The position numbers were made by a program, and so were the translations under genes. 64,000 bases of DNA from Amycolatopsis sp. FDAARGOS 1241 (GTDB lineage Bacteria > Actinomycetota > Actinomycetes > Mycobacteriales > Pseudonocardiaceae), in NCBI RefSeq assembly GCF_016889705.1, contig NZ_CP069526.1, positions 7,902,001 to 7,966,000 on the forward strand. The letters are read 5' to 3'. Below are positions 7,914-16,024 of the stretch, piece after piece. Positions within the stretch are counted from its first letter, which is position 1. Every line of letters starts with the position of its first letter. A model generated the notes under the pieces. It was not told where the DNA came from, did no database searches, and saw nothing but the letters and a program-made list of their open reading frames with translations.

Positions 7914-9286
7914 CCGCCGGCGCCCTTCTGCGCCAGTTCGTCGTTGACCTGCGCGTCGACCTGCTTGAGGCCGGCGTCGAGGTCCGGCACGGACCCGGCC
8001 TGCCACTTCTCGGCGAAGTCGTTGACCGCCTTGAGGAACGCGTCGCCGATCGGCGTCGACGGGTTGGCGACGAGCTTGCCGCTGCCGTAGATGTCGAGGA
8101 ACGTCTTGAACTGCGGCGGCACGTCGAGCTTCGGGGAGGTCAGCGAAGCCGTGGTGCTGGGCACGTTCTTGAGGCCGTTGGCCATGTCCACGAGCGTGTC
8201 GGTGTCGAGCGTGACCTGCTTGATCAGCTCCCAGGCGGCACCTGGGTTCTTGGCGCCCTTGGGGATCGCGATGATCGTGCCGGTGGCGAAGCCGGCGCCG
8301 TAGTGGTCGGCCATGCTGTCGAGCACCGGCGCGGGTGCGGTGGCGTAGTTCAGGTTCGGCGTCTGGTCCTTGATGAACGCGGTGCGGAACTCACCGTCGT
8401 ACATCATGGCCAGCTTGCCTTTCTGGAAGCCGTTGTCGGCGGAGTACTCGTCGCCCAGACCGGCCTTGAACTTCTCGACCTTGTCGTGGCCACCGTAGAA
8501 GTCGATGAGCTTCTTCTGGAACTCGAACATCGCCTTCCAGCCGGGGCTGGACGAGATCGACGACTTGCCGTCCGGGCCGATGAACTGCGCGCCGAAGTTC
8601 GGGGCCCAGTACTGCGCCTGGTTGGCGTAGAACGGCATCGACGGGATGAAGCCCATCGTCTTGATCGAGCCGTCGGGGTTGAACTCGGTCAGCTTCTTCG
8701 CGTCCTCGAACAGCTCGGTCGTGGTCTTCGGCGGCGAGCTGATGCCGTGCGCCGCGAACATGTCCTTGTTGTAGTAGAGGCCGTAGACGTCGGCGAGCAT
8801 CGGCATGGCGCAGCGCTTGCCCTGGTAGGACGTGTAGTTGCGGACCGCTTCGGGGATCTGGTTCACGTCGATCTTGTCGCGGTCGAGGTAGGGCTTGAGG
8901 TCGGTGAAGCTGCCGGTGGAGCACCAGGCGCCGAGGTTGTCGGTGTAGAAGGAGATGGCCACGTCGGGCGGGTTGCCGCCGCGGATCGACTGGGTGAGCT
9001 TGTCGTCGTCCTGGTTGCCCTCGTGGTTGATGGTGATGTTGGGGTACTTGGCCTTCAGCTTGTTCAGCGCGGCGGTGACCACGCCGTACTCGCGGTCGGT
9101 GAACTTGCTGTAGACGGTGAGGGTGAGCTTGTCGTCCTTGTTCGGCGGCGCCGCGGCGTCGCCCGAGCCGCTCGGCGCGGCCGCGCCGCAGGCCGTGGTC
9201 ACCAGCAGCGTGGCGGCCGCCGCGGCGGACAGCAGCAGAGAACCGCGCCTTCGCGCGATCCTGCGGACGCGGGTCGTGGGGGCCAT
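7910..9286 (-). CDS. Sugar ABC transporter substrate-binding lipoprotein
   Basis: A 458-residue extracytoplasmic solute-binding protein of family 1. An arginine-rich signal peptide ends in a lipobox with the lipidated Cys33 ('LVTTAC'). Mature landmarks include 'DREYGVVTAALNKLKAKYP', 'GGNPPDVAISFYTDNLG' and 'GLYYNKDMFAAHGI'. It captures the sugar at the cell surface and hands it to the two permeases. The ATG at 9286 follows a strong ribosome site, GGAGGAGGG. The gap to the ROK repressor gene is only 22 bases, so repressor and transporter probably share a transcript. Confidence 0.93.
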   Translation of the reverse strand: MAPTTRVRRIARRRGSLLLSAAAAATLLVTTACGAAAPSGSGDAAAPPNKDDKLTLTVYSKFTDREYGVVTAALNKLKAKYPNITINHEGNQDDDKLTQSIRGGNPPDVAISFYTDNLGAWCSTGSFTDLKPYLDRDKIDVNQIPEAVRNYTSYQGKRCAMPMLADVYGLYYNKDMFAAHGISSPPKTTTELFEDAKKLTEFNPDGSIKTMGFIPSMPFYANQAQYWAPNFGAQFIGPDGKSSISSSPGWKAMFEFQKKLIDFYGGHDKVEKFKAGLGDEYSADNGFQKGKLAMMYDGEFRTAFIKDQTPNLNYATAPAPVLDSMADHYGAGFATGTIIAIPKGAKNPGAAWELIKQVTLDTDTLVDMANGLKNVPSTTASLTSPKLDVPPQFKTFLDIYGSGKLVANPSTPIGDAFLKAVNDFAEKWQAGSVPDLDAGLKQVDAQVNDELAQKGAGG

Positions 9287-9308
9287 GACCCTCCTCCTCG
9301 TGGGGTGG

Positions 9309-10571
9309 TTACTCGGTCGGGGACGGGGCTGAGCTCGGAAGTGCCGGGTGAGGCGCTCCCGCTGTGCCCTCCGTGGGTCTGCGCGACCCGCGGAGCGTGG
9401 GGGTGACGACGCCGAAGACGTCTTCACGGGCGGTGGCGAGCGCGGACTGCAGGGCGCCCGCGCGCACGGCGTTGCCCTGCACTGAAGCCAGCGCGACGGG
9501 CGTTCGTGGCAGGACGAGCGCGTGCAGCTTCTCGGCCACGGTGGCGGCGAACTCCTCGCCACCGGCGCGGCTGGTTTCGCCCGACAGCAGGATGAGCTGC
9601 GGGTCGGCGACGGCGACGAGGCTCGCCAGGCCCCCGGCGACACGGCGGGCGAGGTCGTCGAGGAACGCTTGGCGGCCTTGGGTCCTCGCCTCGGCGACGG
9701 CGGCGGGCCCGGTCTCGGCGCTGAGGCCGTGGGCCTTCGCCAGGCGCGTGATGCCGGGCGAGTCGACGAGGTTGCCGAACCGCGCGCCGGCTTCGGGCCA
9801 GCGGTCGCCGGTGTCCACAGTGGCCGGGTCGGGTACGCGCATCCAGTCGATTTCGCCTCCGCCGCCCGTCGCACCGCGCAGCAGCCGCCGCCCGATGACG
9901 ACGGCGCCACCGACCCCTTCGGAGAGCCAGACCATCACGAAGTCGTCGACGTCCCGGGCCTTCCCAGCGGTCATCTCCTCGACGGCCACGAGGTTCACGT
10001 CGTTCTCGATGGTCACGGCGAGGCCGAGCTCTTCGCTGAGCTTCGCGGGGACGTCGAACCCGAGCCAGCCGGGGATGTGCGGCGCGGAGGACAGCAGACC
10101 TGTGCGCGGGTCGAACGCACCCTGCGCGCCGATGACGACGTTGGCCAGGTCGTCGAGTGCGAGGCCGGCTTTCCTGGTGACGTGCTTGAGCGCCTTGCCG
10201 AACGTGCCGATCACGTCGGCGTTCTCGTGGACGGGCAGCTGCACCTGGTACTCCGCGCCGATCGTGCCCGCCACGTCGGCGATCACGAAGTCCGTGACGT
10301 GCGGCGTCAGGTCCACGGCGGCGACGTGCGCGAGGCTGCCGTTCACGGCCCACAGCTGCGCGCGCGGTCCGCGTCCGCCGCCCGCGCGCTCGCCCGCCTT
10401 GCCCACCAGGTTGTCCTGCTCCAGGCGCGTGAGCAGTTGCGCTGTGGCCGGCTTCGACAGGCCGATGACCACCTCGAGCTCGGCGCGCGTGAGCGGCCCG
10501 CTCCGCAGCAGCGCCTCGATCGCCGCGCGGTCGTTGATCTCGCGCAACATCCGCGGGCTTCCGGCGCGCAC
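9309..10571 (-). CDS. ROK-family transcriptional repressor
   Basis: A 420-residue NagC/XylR-type protein. An N-terminal winged helix ('INDRAAIEALLRSGPLTRAE' to ~residue 75) is followed by a sugar-kinase-like ROK domain ('ENDVNLVAVEEMTAGKA', 'WLSEGVGGAVVIGRRLLRGA'). The CxCGxxGC zinc motif of catalytic ROK kinases is missing; after 'GATGGGGEIDWM' no cysteine cluster follows. It is therefore best read as a sensor-repressor. It is the first gene of the sugar operon, starts with GTG, and is preceded by an unusually AT-rich stretch holding an imperfect dyad, which suggests autoregulation lifted by the imported sugar or its phosphate. Confidence 0.93.
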   Translation of the reverse strand: MRAGSPRMLREINDRAAIEALLRSGPLTRAELEVVIGLSKPATAQLLTRLEQDNLVGKAGERAGGGRGPRAQLWAVNGSLAHVAAVDLTPHVTDFVIADVAGTIGAEYQVQLPVHENADVIGTFGKALKHVTRKAGLALDDLANVVIGAQGAFDPRTGLLSSAPHIPGWLGFDVPAKLSEELGLAVTIENDVNLVAVEEMTAGKARDVDDFVMVWLSEGVGGAVVIGRRLLRGATGGGGEIDWMRVPDPATVDTGDRWPEAGARFGNLVDSPGITRLAKAHGLSAETGPAAVAEARTQGRQAFLDDLARRVAGGLASLVAVADPQLILLSGETSRAGGEEFAATVAEKLHALVLPRTPVALASVQGNAVRAGALQSALATAREDVFGVVTPTLRGSRRPTEGTAGAPHPALPSSAPSPTE

Positions 10572-10579
10572 TCGTGTCC

Positions 10580-10610
10580 CCTTAATTAGGATACTTTACA
10601 GACGGTTTCG
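10580..10610 (-). promoter_or_regulatory. AT-rich promoter/operator region of the ROK-led sugar operon
   Basis: Immediately upstream of the ROK GTG start is an AT-rich island in otherwise very GC-rich DNA. It contains TTAGGATACTTTACAGA on the plus strand (10586-10602), an imperfect dyad centred on the AC, and the core TAATTA. On the minus strand, TATCCT could serve as a -10. The placement fits an autoregulated operator, but I cannot show that the repressor binds it. Confidence 0.4.
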
Positions 10611-10763
10611 GGCGACTGTAGTGAGCGGGGCCACACCGCGTCAATGGGCGCGTGGAACGAGGGGGTAACGCTTGGCGTCACGGAGGTTTCAGGGGAAGCC
10701 CTACGTAGCCAGCCGTGCGCGCGCGGTGTCAGGGGCACTCCGGACGGAGCGCCCGGAAACGAC

Positions 10764-10794
10764 GAGGGCCCTCCCCGGTACGGGAAGGGCCCTC
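10764..10794 (-). terminator. Hairpin terminator downstream of nudC
   Basis: GAGGGCCCTCCCCG (10764-10777) pairs with CGGGAAGGGCCCTC (10781-10794) with one mismatch and a 3-base loop, about 16 bases past the nudC stop. The rest of 10611-10763 shows no gene I can support. Confidence 0.65.
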
Positions 10795-10809
10795 ATCACC
10801 AGCGAAAAG

Positions 10810-11817
10810 TCACTCCTCGGCGTCCGCCCACGCCTTCAGCATCACACGGGCGATCGACGAGTTCCCCGGCAGCAGGATCTGCGCCGCACCCTCCGCGATC
10901 GGGGTGGTGACGTCGGTGCCGCTGTTGCGGAAGGCCTCGCGCAGCTCGGCCCGGGAGACCCACAACGCTTCTTCGATCTCGCCGTCCGCCGGCACCAAGG
11001 GCTGCGAGCGGGAAGCCCGGGCGGTGAAACCCAGCATGATCGAACGCGGGAACGGCCACGGCTGGCTGCCCAGGTAGCGGATGTCCGTCACGTCCACCCC
11101 CACCTCCTCGCCGATCTCGCGGGAGACGCAGCCCTCCAGCGACTCGCCGGCTTCGACGAAGCCGGCGAGGACGGAGTAGCGGCCGGGCGGCCAGATGGGC
11201 TGGCGCGCGAGCAGCACGTGGGACCCGTTGACCCCGTCTTCGTCGTGGACCAGGCAGATCACCGCGGGGTCGGTGCGCGGGTACTCCTCGTGGCCCTTGG
11301 CCTCGCACTTGCTGGCCCAGCCGAAGTGAACGAGGTTCGTGGGCGAACCGTCGCGGGTGCAGAAGCGGGCCTGGCGCCGCCAGTGGCGCAGCGCTTGGGC
11401 GGTGGTGAACAGGCCGGCCGACGTGTCGTCCAACTGGTCACCGTAGCCGCGCAGCTCGACCCAGATCTCGCCGTCCGCGCGGGGCACCTCTTCGACCACA
11501 CCCCAGCTGCCGGCCATCTTCACCGTGTCCGCGTCGCCCTCGGCACGGCCCGGGAGCGACCAGTAGTCGGTGTCCTCCCACTCGCCGAGGAACACCGCGT
11601 CGGCCGGCGGTTCCGTGCCGAAGTCGATGGCCTTGCGGGTGGCGAGCGACGAGCCGCCCTCGGCGACCGGGGTGCGGCCGGTGTCGTCGAGCAGCACGAC
11701 GCGGGCCTCGGACCACTTCTCGAGGAGCCGCTCCGGGTTGGTGCGCAACATCTCCTGGCGGTCCACAGTGGAACGTGACAGTGTCGGCAGGGTGCCGAGG
11801 GCGAACGGGACGGTCAT
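10810..11817 (-). CDS. nudC: NAD+ diphosphatase NudC (Nudix hydrolase)
   Basis: A 335-residue Nudix hydrolase that cleaves NAD(H) to NMN(H) and AMP and, in studied relatives, removes NAD caps from RNA. The Nudix box is 'GFVEAGESLEGCVSREIGEE' followed by VGV, and the NudC-specific 'SQPWPFPRS' follows ~18 residues later. The preceding zinc-ribbon region is unusual. Where four cysteines are expected I see 'FCTRDGSPTN' and 'KCEAKGHEEYPR', so the second cysteine of each pair is replaced (by Asp and Lys). Its ATG overlaps the stop of the upstream M16 gene by one base (TGATG). nudC lies close to the adnAB region in M. tuberculosis too (Rv3199c). Confidence 0.93.
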   Translation of the reverse strand: MTVPFALGTLPTLSRSTVDRQEMLRTNPERLLEKWSEARVVLLDDTGRTPVAEGGSSLATRKAIDFGTEPPADAVFLGEWEDTDYWSLPGRAEGDADTVKMAGSWGVVEEVPRADGEIWVELRGYGDQLDDTSAGLFTTAQALRHWRRQARFCTRDGSPTNLVHFGWASKCEAKGHEEYPRTDPAVICLVHDEDGVNGSHVLLARQPIWPPGRYSVLAGFVEAGESLEGCVSREIGEEVGVDVTDIRYLGSQPWPFPRSIMLGFTARASRSQPLVPADGEIEEALWVSRAELREAFRNSGTDVTTPIAEGAAQILLPGNSSIARVMLKAWADAEE

Positions 11818-13208
11818 CAGGCCGGCTCGCCCGTCTCGGACCCCACGGTCACCTCGCCCAGCGCTGTCAGCTTCGGCGCGAGCACGTCGGCGTCACCGAC
11901 GACCACGCCGGTGAACCGCGTGGGCGCGAAGAAGTCCAGCGCCGCCTGCGCGACCTGCTCCTCCGTGACCGCCGCCAGCCGCGCCGGGTGCTCCTGCAGC
12001 CACTCGACGCCGAGGCCCGTGGACGCCAGCGCCAGCAGCTGCCCGGCCAGCCCCGCCTGCGACGACGTCGACGTGACCAGCGAGCCGATCGCGTACTGCC
12101 GCACCGATTCGACCTCTTCGGCCGTCGGCGGCACGAGCACGAGCCGGCCCAGCTCGTAGCGGGTCTCCAGCAGCGCGGCCGCGGTGACCTCATTGGCGGT
12201 GTCGGCGTCGACGTTCACCACGGCGTTCTGCCCCGTGAACTCGAACCCCGAGTGGGCGCCGTAGGTGTACCCCTTGTCCTCGCGGATGTTCTCGACCAGC
12301 CGCGACGAGAAGTACCCGCCGAACGCCAGGTTCGCCAGCTGCAGCGCCGGGTACCGCGGGTCGGTGCGGGTCACCGTCTGCGCCGAAAGCCGGATCTGCG
12401 ACTGCACGGCGCCGGCGCGCGGCACCAGCAGCACAGCACCACCGGCCAGCTCCGGCAACGCCGGCAGCACCGCGGCCGACCGGTCCGAGGCCCAGCCGCC
12501 GAGCGCGCGCTCCAGCTCGGCCGGCACGGCCTGCGGGTCGAGGTCACCGACCACCACGAGCACGGAACCGCGCGGCAGCACCGAAGCCGCGTGCAGCGCC
12601 CGCACCTGCTCCGGGGTGACCACGGCGACGTCGGCCGCCTCCGGGACCTCACGGGTCACCGGGTGGTCGCCGTAGCGGTGCTTCTGCAGCGCCTCGCGCG
12701 CGATCGTGCGCGGCTGCGTCCGCGACACCGCGATGCGCTCGATCAGCCGCTCGCGTTCGCGCGTCACCTCGGTCGCGCCGTAGGTGGCACCGGTGAGCAC
12801 GTCCCCGAGCACCTCGAGCAGCGTCGGGAGGCCGTCGGACAGCGCGGAACCGTTGACGTACAACCGTTCCGGGTCCACGCCCGCGCCGAGGTCACCACCG
12901 ATCAGCGCCAGCTCGGCGTCGATCTCCACGCGGTCGCGCTTCGCCGTGCCGGTGAGCAGCGTCTCGGCCAGGACCTCCGCCGTGGCCGGGTGCAGCTTGT
13001 CGTCCCCCGCGAACGGGATCCACAGCCGCACCTCCACGAGCGGCACGGAAGGCTTGCGCACGGCCAGCACGCGCAGGCCGTTGCTCAGCGTCGTGTCCAC
13101 GTGGGACAGTTCGGCCGCGGCGCGCTGCTCACCCAGCGCGGGCAGCGGACGCGGGCCGACGGCCGTGCGGCCGATCTCCTCCGCACTGCGGTGCGTAGCC
13201 GAGGTCAC
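11817..13208 (-). CDS. M16-family peptidase-like subunit lacking the zinc site
   Basis: A 463-residue protein with the two-domain M16 fold ('TLSNGLRVLAVRKPSVPLVE', 'FGGYFSSRLVENIREDKGY', then 'YTYGAHSGFEF'). The inverted zinc motif HxxEH is absent; where it belongs the sequence reads 'ATAEVLAETLLTGTA'. The retained 'SSRLxxxIREDKGYTY' region binds substrate in the non-catalytic subunit of heterodimeric M16 peptidases. It overlaps the catalytic M16 gene upstream by 4 bases, so the two are likely made together and form a cytoplasmic heterodimer. It also overlaps nudC by one base. Confidence 0.92.
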   Translation of the reverse strand: MTSATHRSAEEIGRTAVGPRPLPALGEQRAAAELSHVDTTLSNGLRVLAVRKPSVPLVEVRLWIPFAGDDKLHPATAEVLAETLLTGTAKRDRVEIDAELALIGGDLGAGVDPERLYVNGSALSDGLPTLLEVLGDVLTGATYGATEVTRERERLIERIAVSRTQPRTIAREALQKHRYGDHPVTREVPEAADVAVVTPEQVRALHAASVLPRGSVLVVVGDLDPQAVPAELERALGGWASDRSAAVLPALPELAGGAVLLVPRAGAVQSQIRLSAQTVTRTDPRYPALQLANLAFGGYFSSRLVENIREDKGYTYGAHSGFEFTGQNAVVNVDADTANEVTAAALLETRYELGRLVLVPPTAEEVESVRQYAIGSLVTSTSSQAGLAGQLLALASTGLGVEWLQEHPARLAAVTEEQVAQAALDFFAPTRFTGVVVGDADVLAPKLTALGEVTVGSETGEPA

Positions 13209-14500
13209 TGCTCGTCCATCCCTTCGGAGTTGGCGGGCTTCACGACGAGCACGGCGCGCGCATCCGGGCGCAGCGCCTTCGCCGCGGCCGACACGGCTTC
13301 ACCGGTGACCGCCGACATGCGGTCGGCCAGCCGGTGCACCAGCGACGCGTCGCCGTACAGCAGCTCGAACGCGCCGAACGCCAGCGTGCGCGACACCAGC
13401 CGGTCGTGTTCCGAGTGCAGGCTCGCGGCCCAGCGGGCCGTCACCTTCTTCAGCTCCTGCTCGTCCGGCGGCGTCGACGCGAGCTTCTCGAGCTCCTCGT
13501 CGAGGGCGGCCAGCACGCGCTCGCGCGCCACGTCCGGCGGGTGGATCGCGGTGATCGTGAACGTGTCGGGGTCGCGCGCCTCGAACGGGCCGAACAGCCC
13601 GGCGCCGGCGCCGATGTCGACGACCAGCGGCTCGCGGTGCACGAGGCGCTGCTGCAGCCGGGAGCCGTCACCGTCGGTGAGGACGCCGGCGAGCACGAGG
13701 TACGCGAGATAACCGTCGAGGTCGTTGATGGGATCGGGCATGCGGTAGCCCACGGCGAGCGCGGGCAGCGGCGCGTGCGCGTCCTCGTGCTCGCCGTGCA
13801 GCTCGGTCGTCGGCACCGGTTCCGCGAACGACGGGCGGTTCGGCGCCGGCCGGTGCGGCACGTCGCCGAAGTGCTTCTGGATCAGCGCTTTCGCGTTCTC
13901 CACGACGAAGTCGCCGGCGACGGTGAGCACCGCGTTGGCCGGCGAGTAGTAGGTGTCGAAGAACGCCGCGCAGTCGTCGAGAGTCGCGCCTTCGAGGTCC
14001 TCGAACGCGCCGTAGCCGTCGTGAGCGTTGGCGAACGTCGAGTACAGCACCGGCGGCAGGAGGATCCAGGGGAACCCGCCGTAGGGCCGGTTGCGCACGT
14101 TGAGGCGGATCTCCTCCTTGACGACCTCGATCTGGTTCGCCAGGTTCTCCGCGGTCAGCTTCGGCGCGCGCATGCGGTCGGCTTCGAGGAACAGCGCGCG
14201 TTCGAGCGCCGCCGAAGGCAGCACCTCGAAGTAGTCGGTGTAGTCGGGGTGGGTGGACCCGTTGAAGGTCCCGCCGCTCGACTGCACATGGCGGAAGTGG
14301 GCCAGCTTCTCCAGGCTTTCACTGCCCTGGAACATCAGGTGCTCGAAGAGGTGCGCGAAACCCGTCAACCCCTCCGGCTCGGAACGGAAGCCCACGTCGT
14401 AGTGCACGCTGACCCCGACAACCGGCGCGGTCGGGTCCGGGGCGAGCACCACGCGCAGACCGTTGTCAATCGTGAAACGGTGAAGCTCGGGATCGGCCAT
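13205..14500 (-). CDS. M16-family zinc metallopeptidase, catalytic subunit
   Basis: A 431-residue pitrilysin-family peptidase. The inverted zinc motif is intact as H50-L-F-E-H54 in 'GFAHLFEHLMFQGS', with a downstream glutamate ligand in 'EVVKEEIRLN' near residue 129. No signal peptide is seen, so a cytosolic role in peptide or protein-fragment degradation is expected. Together with the next gene, which lacks the zinc site but keeps the substrate-binding half, it makes a matched catalytic/non-catalytic pair. It is followed upstream, after 9 bases, by the DUF2207 gene on the same strand. Confidence 0.93.
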   Translation of the reverse strand: MADPELHRFTIDNGLRVVLAPDPTAPVVGVSVHYDVGFRSEPEGLTGFAHLFEHLMFQGSESLEKLAHFRHVQSSGGTFNGSTHPDYTDYFEVLPSAALERALFLEADRMRAPKLTAENLANQIEVVKEEIRLNVRNRPYGGFPWILLPPVLYSTFANAHDGYGAFEDLEGATLDDCAAFFDTYYSPANAVLTVAGDFVVENAKALIQKHFGDVPHRPAPNRPSFAEPVPTTELHGEHEDAHAPLPALAVGYRMPDPINDLDGYLAYLVLAGVLTDGDGSRLQQRLVHREPLVVDIGAGAGLFGPFEARDPDTFTITAIHPPDVARERVLAALDEELEKLASTPPDEQELKKVTARWAASLHSEHDRLVSRTLAFGAFELLYGDASLVHRLADRMSAVTGEAVSAAAKALRPDARAVLVVKPANSEGMDEQ

Positions 14501-14509
14501 GCCCCCACC

Positions 14510-16024
14510 CTACGCAGAGGTGGCGGCGCGCTGCTCGACCGGTGGTACCGCTCCCACGCGGTGTCGTGTCCCTGCGGCGGCCGCCACGAGCGCCGCCGTG
14601 AACGCCCTGGTCCGGGCGGCGTCGTCGCCGGCGTCGGACCAGTACGCCTGCAGCGAACGCGCCGGGGCCGGCACGTCCAGCGCGAGCGCGTACGGGAGCA
14701 CGCGGGCGAACACCAGGTCGTCGGCGGGTTCCGCGGCGAGCAGTACGGCGCGCAGGCCGAGGAGCTGTTCGCGCAGGTACGTGCCGCTGGGCGTCCGCAG
14801 CGGCAGCCACGACGCGCCCAGGACGAGCGCGGCTCCGGCGCCCAGCACGACGAGGCCGAGCTGGGCGTAGCCGACGGTGAAAGCGAGCACGACGGTGAGA
14901 AACGCGCCGTAGCAGCAGCCGCGAATGCCCGCCCGGGCCAGCTGCGCCGGGCGGCGCGAGAGCCAGCCGCGGCGCACGGCGTCGGCGAGCGGGTCGGCTT
15001 CGACCGTGAAGGGGGCCAGGCGCGCCGATTCCCCCGGCACGACCGTTACGTACACCGCGCGTTCGAACGCGGTGAGCTGCTCGTCGGGCGGGTTGCGGCG
15101 GTGCAGGGCGGGACCGTCGGTGACCCAGAGGTAGTTGCGGACGCAGAGGTCGAGCACGGTCGCGGCGACGTCGACCGCGTCGGCGCGACCGGTCAACAGC
15201 ACGCCGACGTGGCCGGGCAGCACGCCTTGCGGCGACGAGAACTGCCCGTCCACCTGGAGCTGCACGGGCAACGCGGTCGCGCGGTCACGGCGGCGCACCA
15301 CGACCAGCAGCGCGATCCCGGCGAGCAGCAGCACCGCCAGGGCGAGCCACGCAGCCACGACCGGGGTCGTCACGAGGAAGGCGCCGGCCAGGGTGCTCGC
15401 GGGCACCAGGTGCTCGTTCGCGGGCACCGTGCCGGCGGGCAGCTCCGCGGTGAGCTCCACGCGATCGCCCGGGGCCAGCTTCGACACCGAAACGCGGGTG
15501 AGCCCCGAGTGGTCGAGCTGCGCGGCGCCGCACGGCGTGCCGGAGCCGGGCGGGCCGGCCAGGCAGGTCAGCGCGTCGGGCAGGTTCGGCGCCGCGAAGG
15601 TGGCGCGCAGGAGCTCGAGCCGGGTGTCCCAGCCGGCGGCGACGTCCCACGTCACCTGCTCGACGCCGAGCGTGCGCCCGACCACTCCGTCGACCGTGTA
15701 GCGCACGATCGACGTGCCGCCGCGCAGGTCGAAGGTGACCTGGTCTTCGGTGGTGTCGGCGCTGCCGGCGCCTTCGATGCTCAGGTCGCGCACGGTGAGC
15801 AGGCGGTCGTGGGCGTCGTCGGCGGACGTGCGCAGCGGGAGGGTGCGGGTCATCGTCGTGCCGGCCGGGACCGACACGGCCTCGGTGACGGACAGGCTGC
15901 CGTCGCGCTGGAGCTTGAGGGTGACCTCGGCGCTCTGCGGCAGCACGGGCAGGTCCTGCGCCTGCGCTGGGGTGGCGGTGAAGACGAGCGCCGCGAGCGC
16001 GAGGAGGACGGCGACCCTAAGCAC
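14510..16024 (-). CDS. DUF2207-family membrane protein
   Basis: A 504-residue protein with a cleavable-looking signal peptide ('MLRVAVLLALAALVFTATPA'), an extracytoplasmic beta-rich domain (to ~220), a transmembrane helix ('VVAAWLALAVLLLAGIALLV'), a cytoplasmic region, and a hydrophobic pair near residue 370-410. The architecture matches DUF2207 proteins, whose function is not established. Two cysteine-bearing segments in the outer domain ('LTCLAGPPGSGTPCG') may form a disulphide. The start is GTG and overlaps the end of a shorter DUF2207-like paralogue by 8 bases. Confidence 0.8.
   Translation of the reverse strand: MLRVAVLLALAALVFTATPAQAQDLPVLPQSAEVTLKLQRDGSLSVTEAVSVPAGTTMTRTLPLRTSADDAHDRLLTVRDLSIEGAGSADTTEDQVTFDLRGGTSIVRYTVDGVVGRTLGVEQVTWDVAAGWDTRLELLRATFAAPNLPDALTCLAGPPGSGTPCGAAQLDHSGLTRVSVSKLAPGDRVELTAELPAGTVPANEHLVPASTLAGAFLVTTPVVAAWLALAVLLLAGIALLVVVRRRDRATALPVQLQVDGQFSSPQGVLPGHVGVLLTGRADAVDVAATVLDLCVRNYLWVTDGPALHRRNPPDEQLTAFERAVYVTVVPGESARLAPFTVEADPLADAVRRGWLSRRPAQLARAGIRGCCYGAFLTVVLAFTVGYAQLGLVVLGAGAALVLGASWLPLRTPSGTYLREQLLGLRAVLLAAEPADDLVFARVLPYALALDVPAPARSLQAYWSDAGDDAARTRAFTAALVAAAAGTRHRVGAVPPVEQRAATSA

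Noticed and set aside
9522..10589. Plus-strand frames opposite the ROK repressor gene.
   Set aside because: They show no domain and are mirror frames of a well-supported gene.
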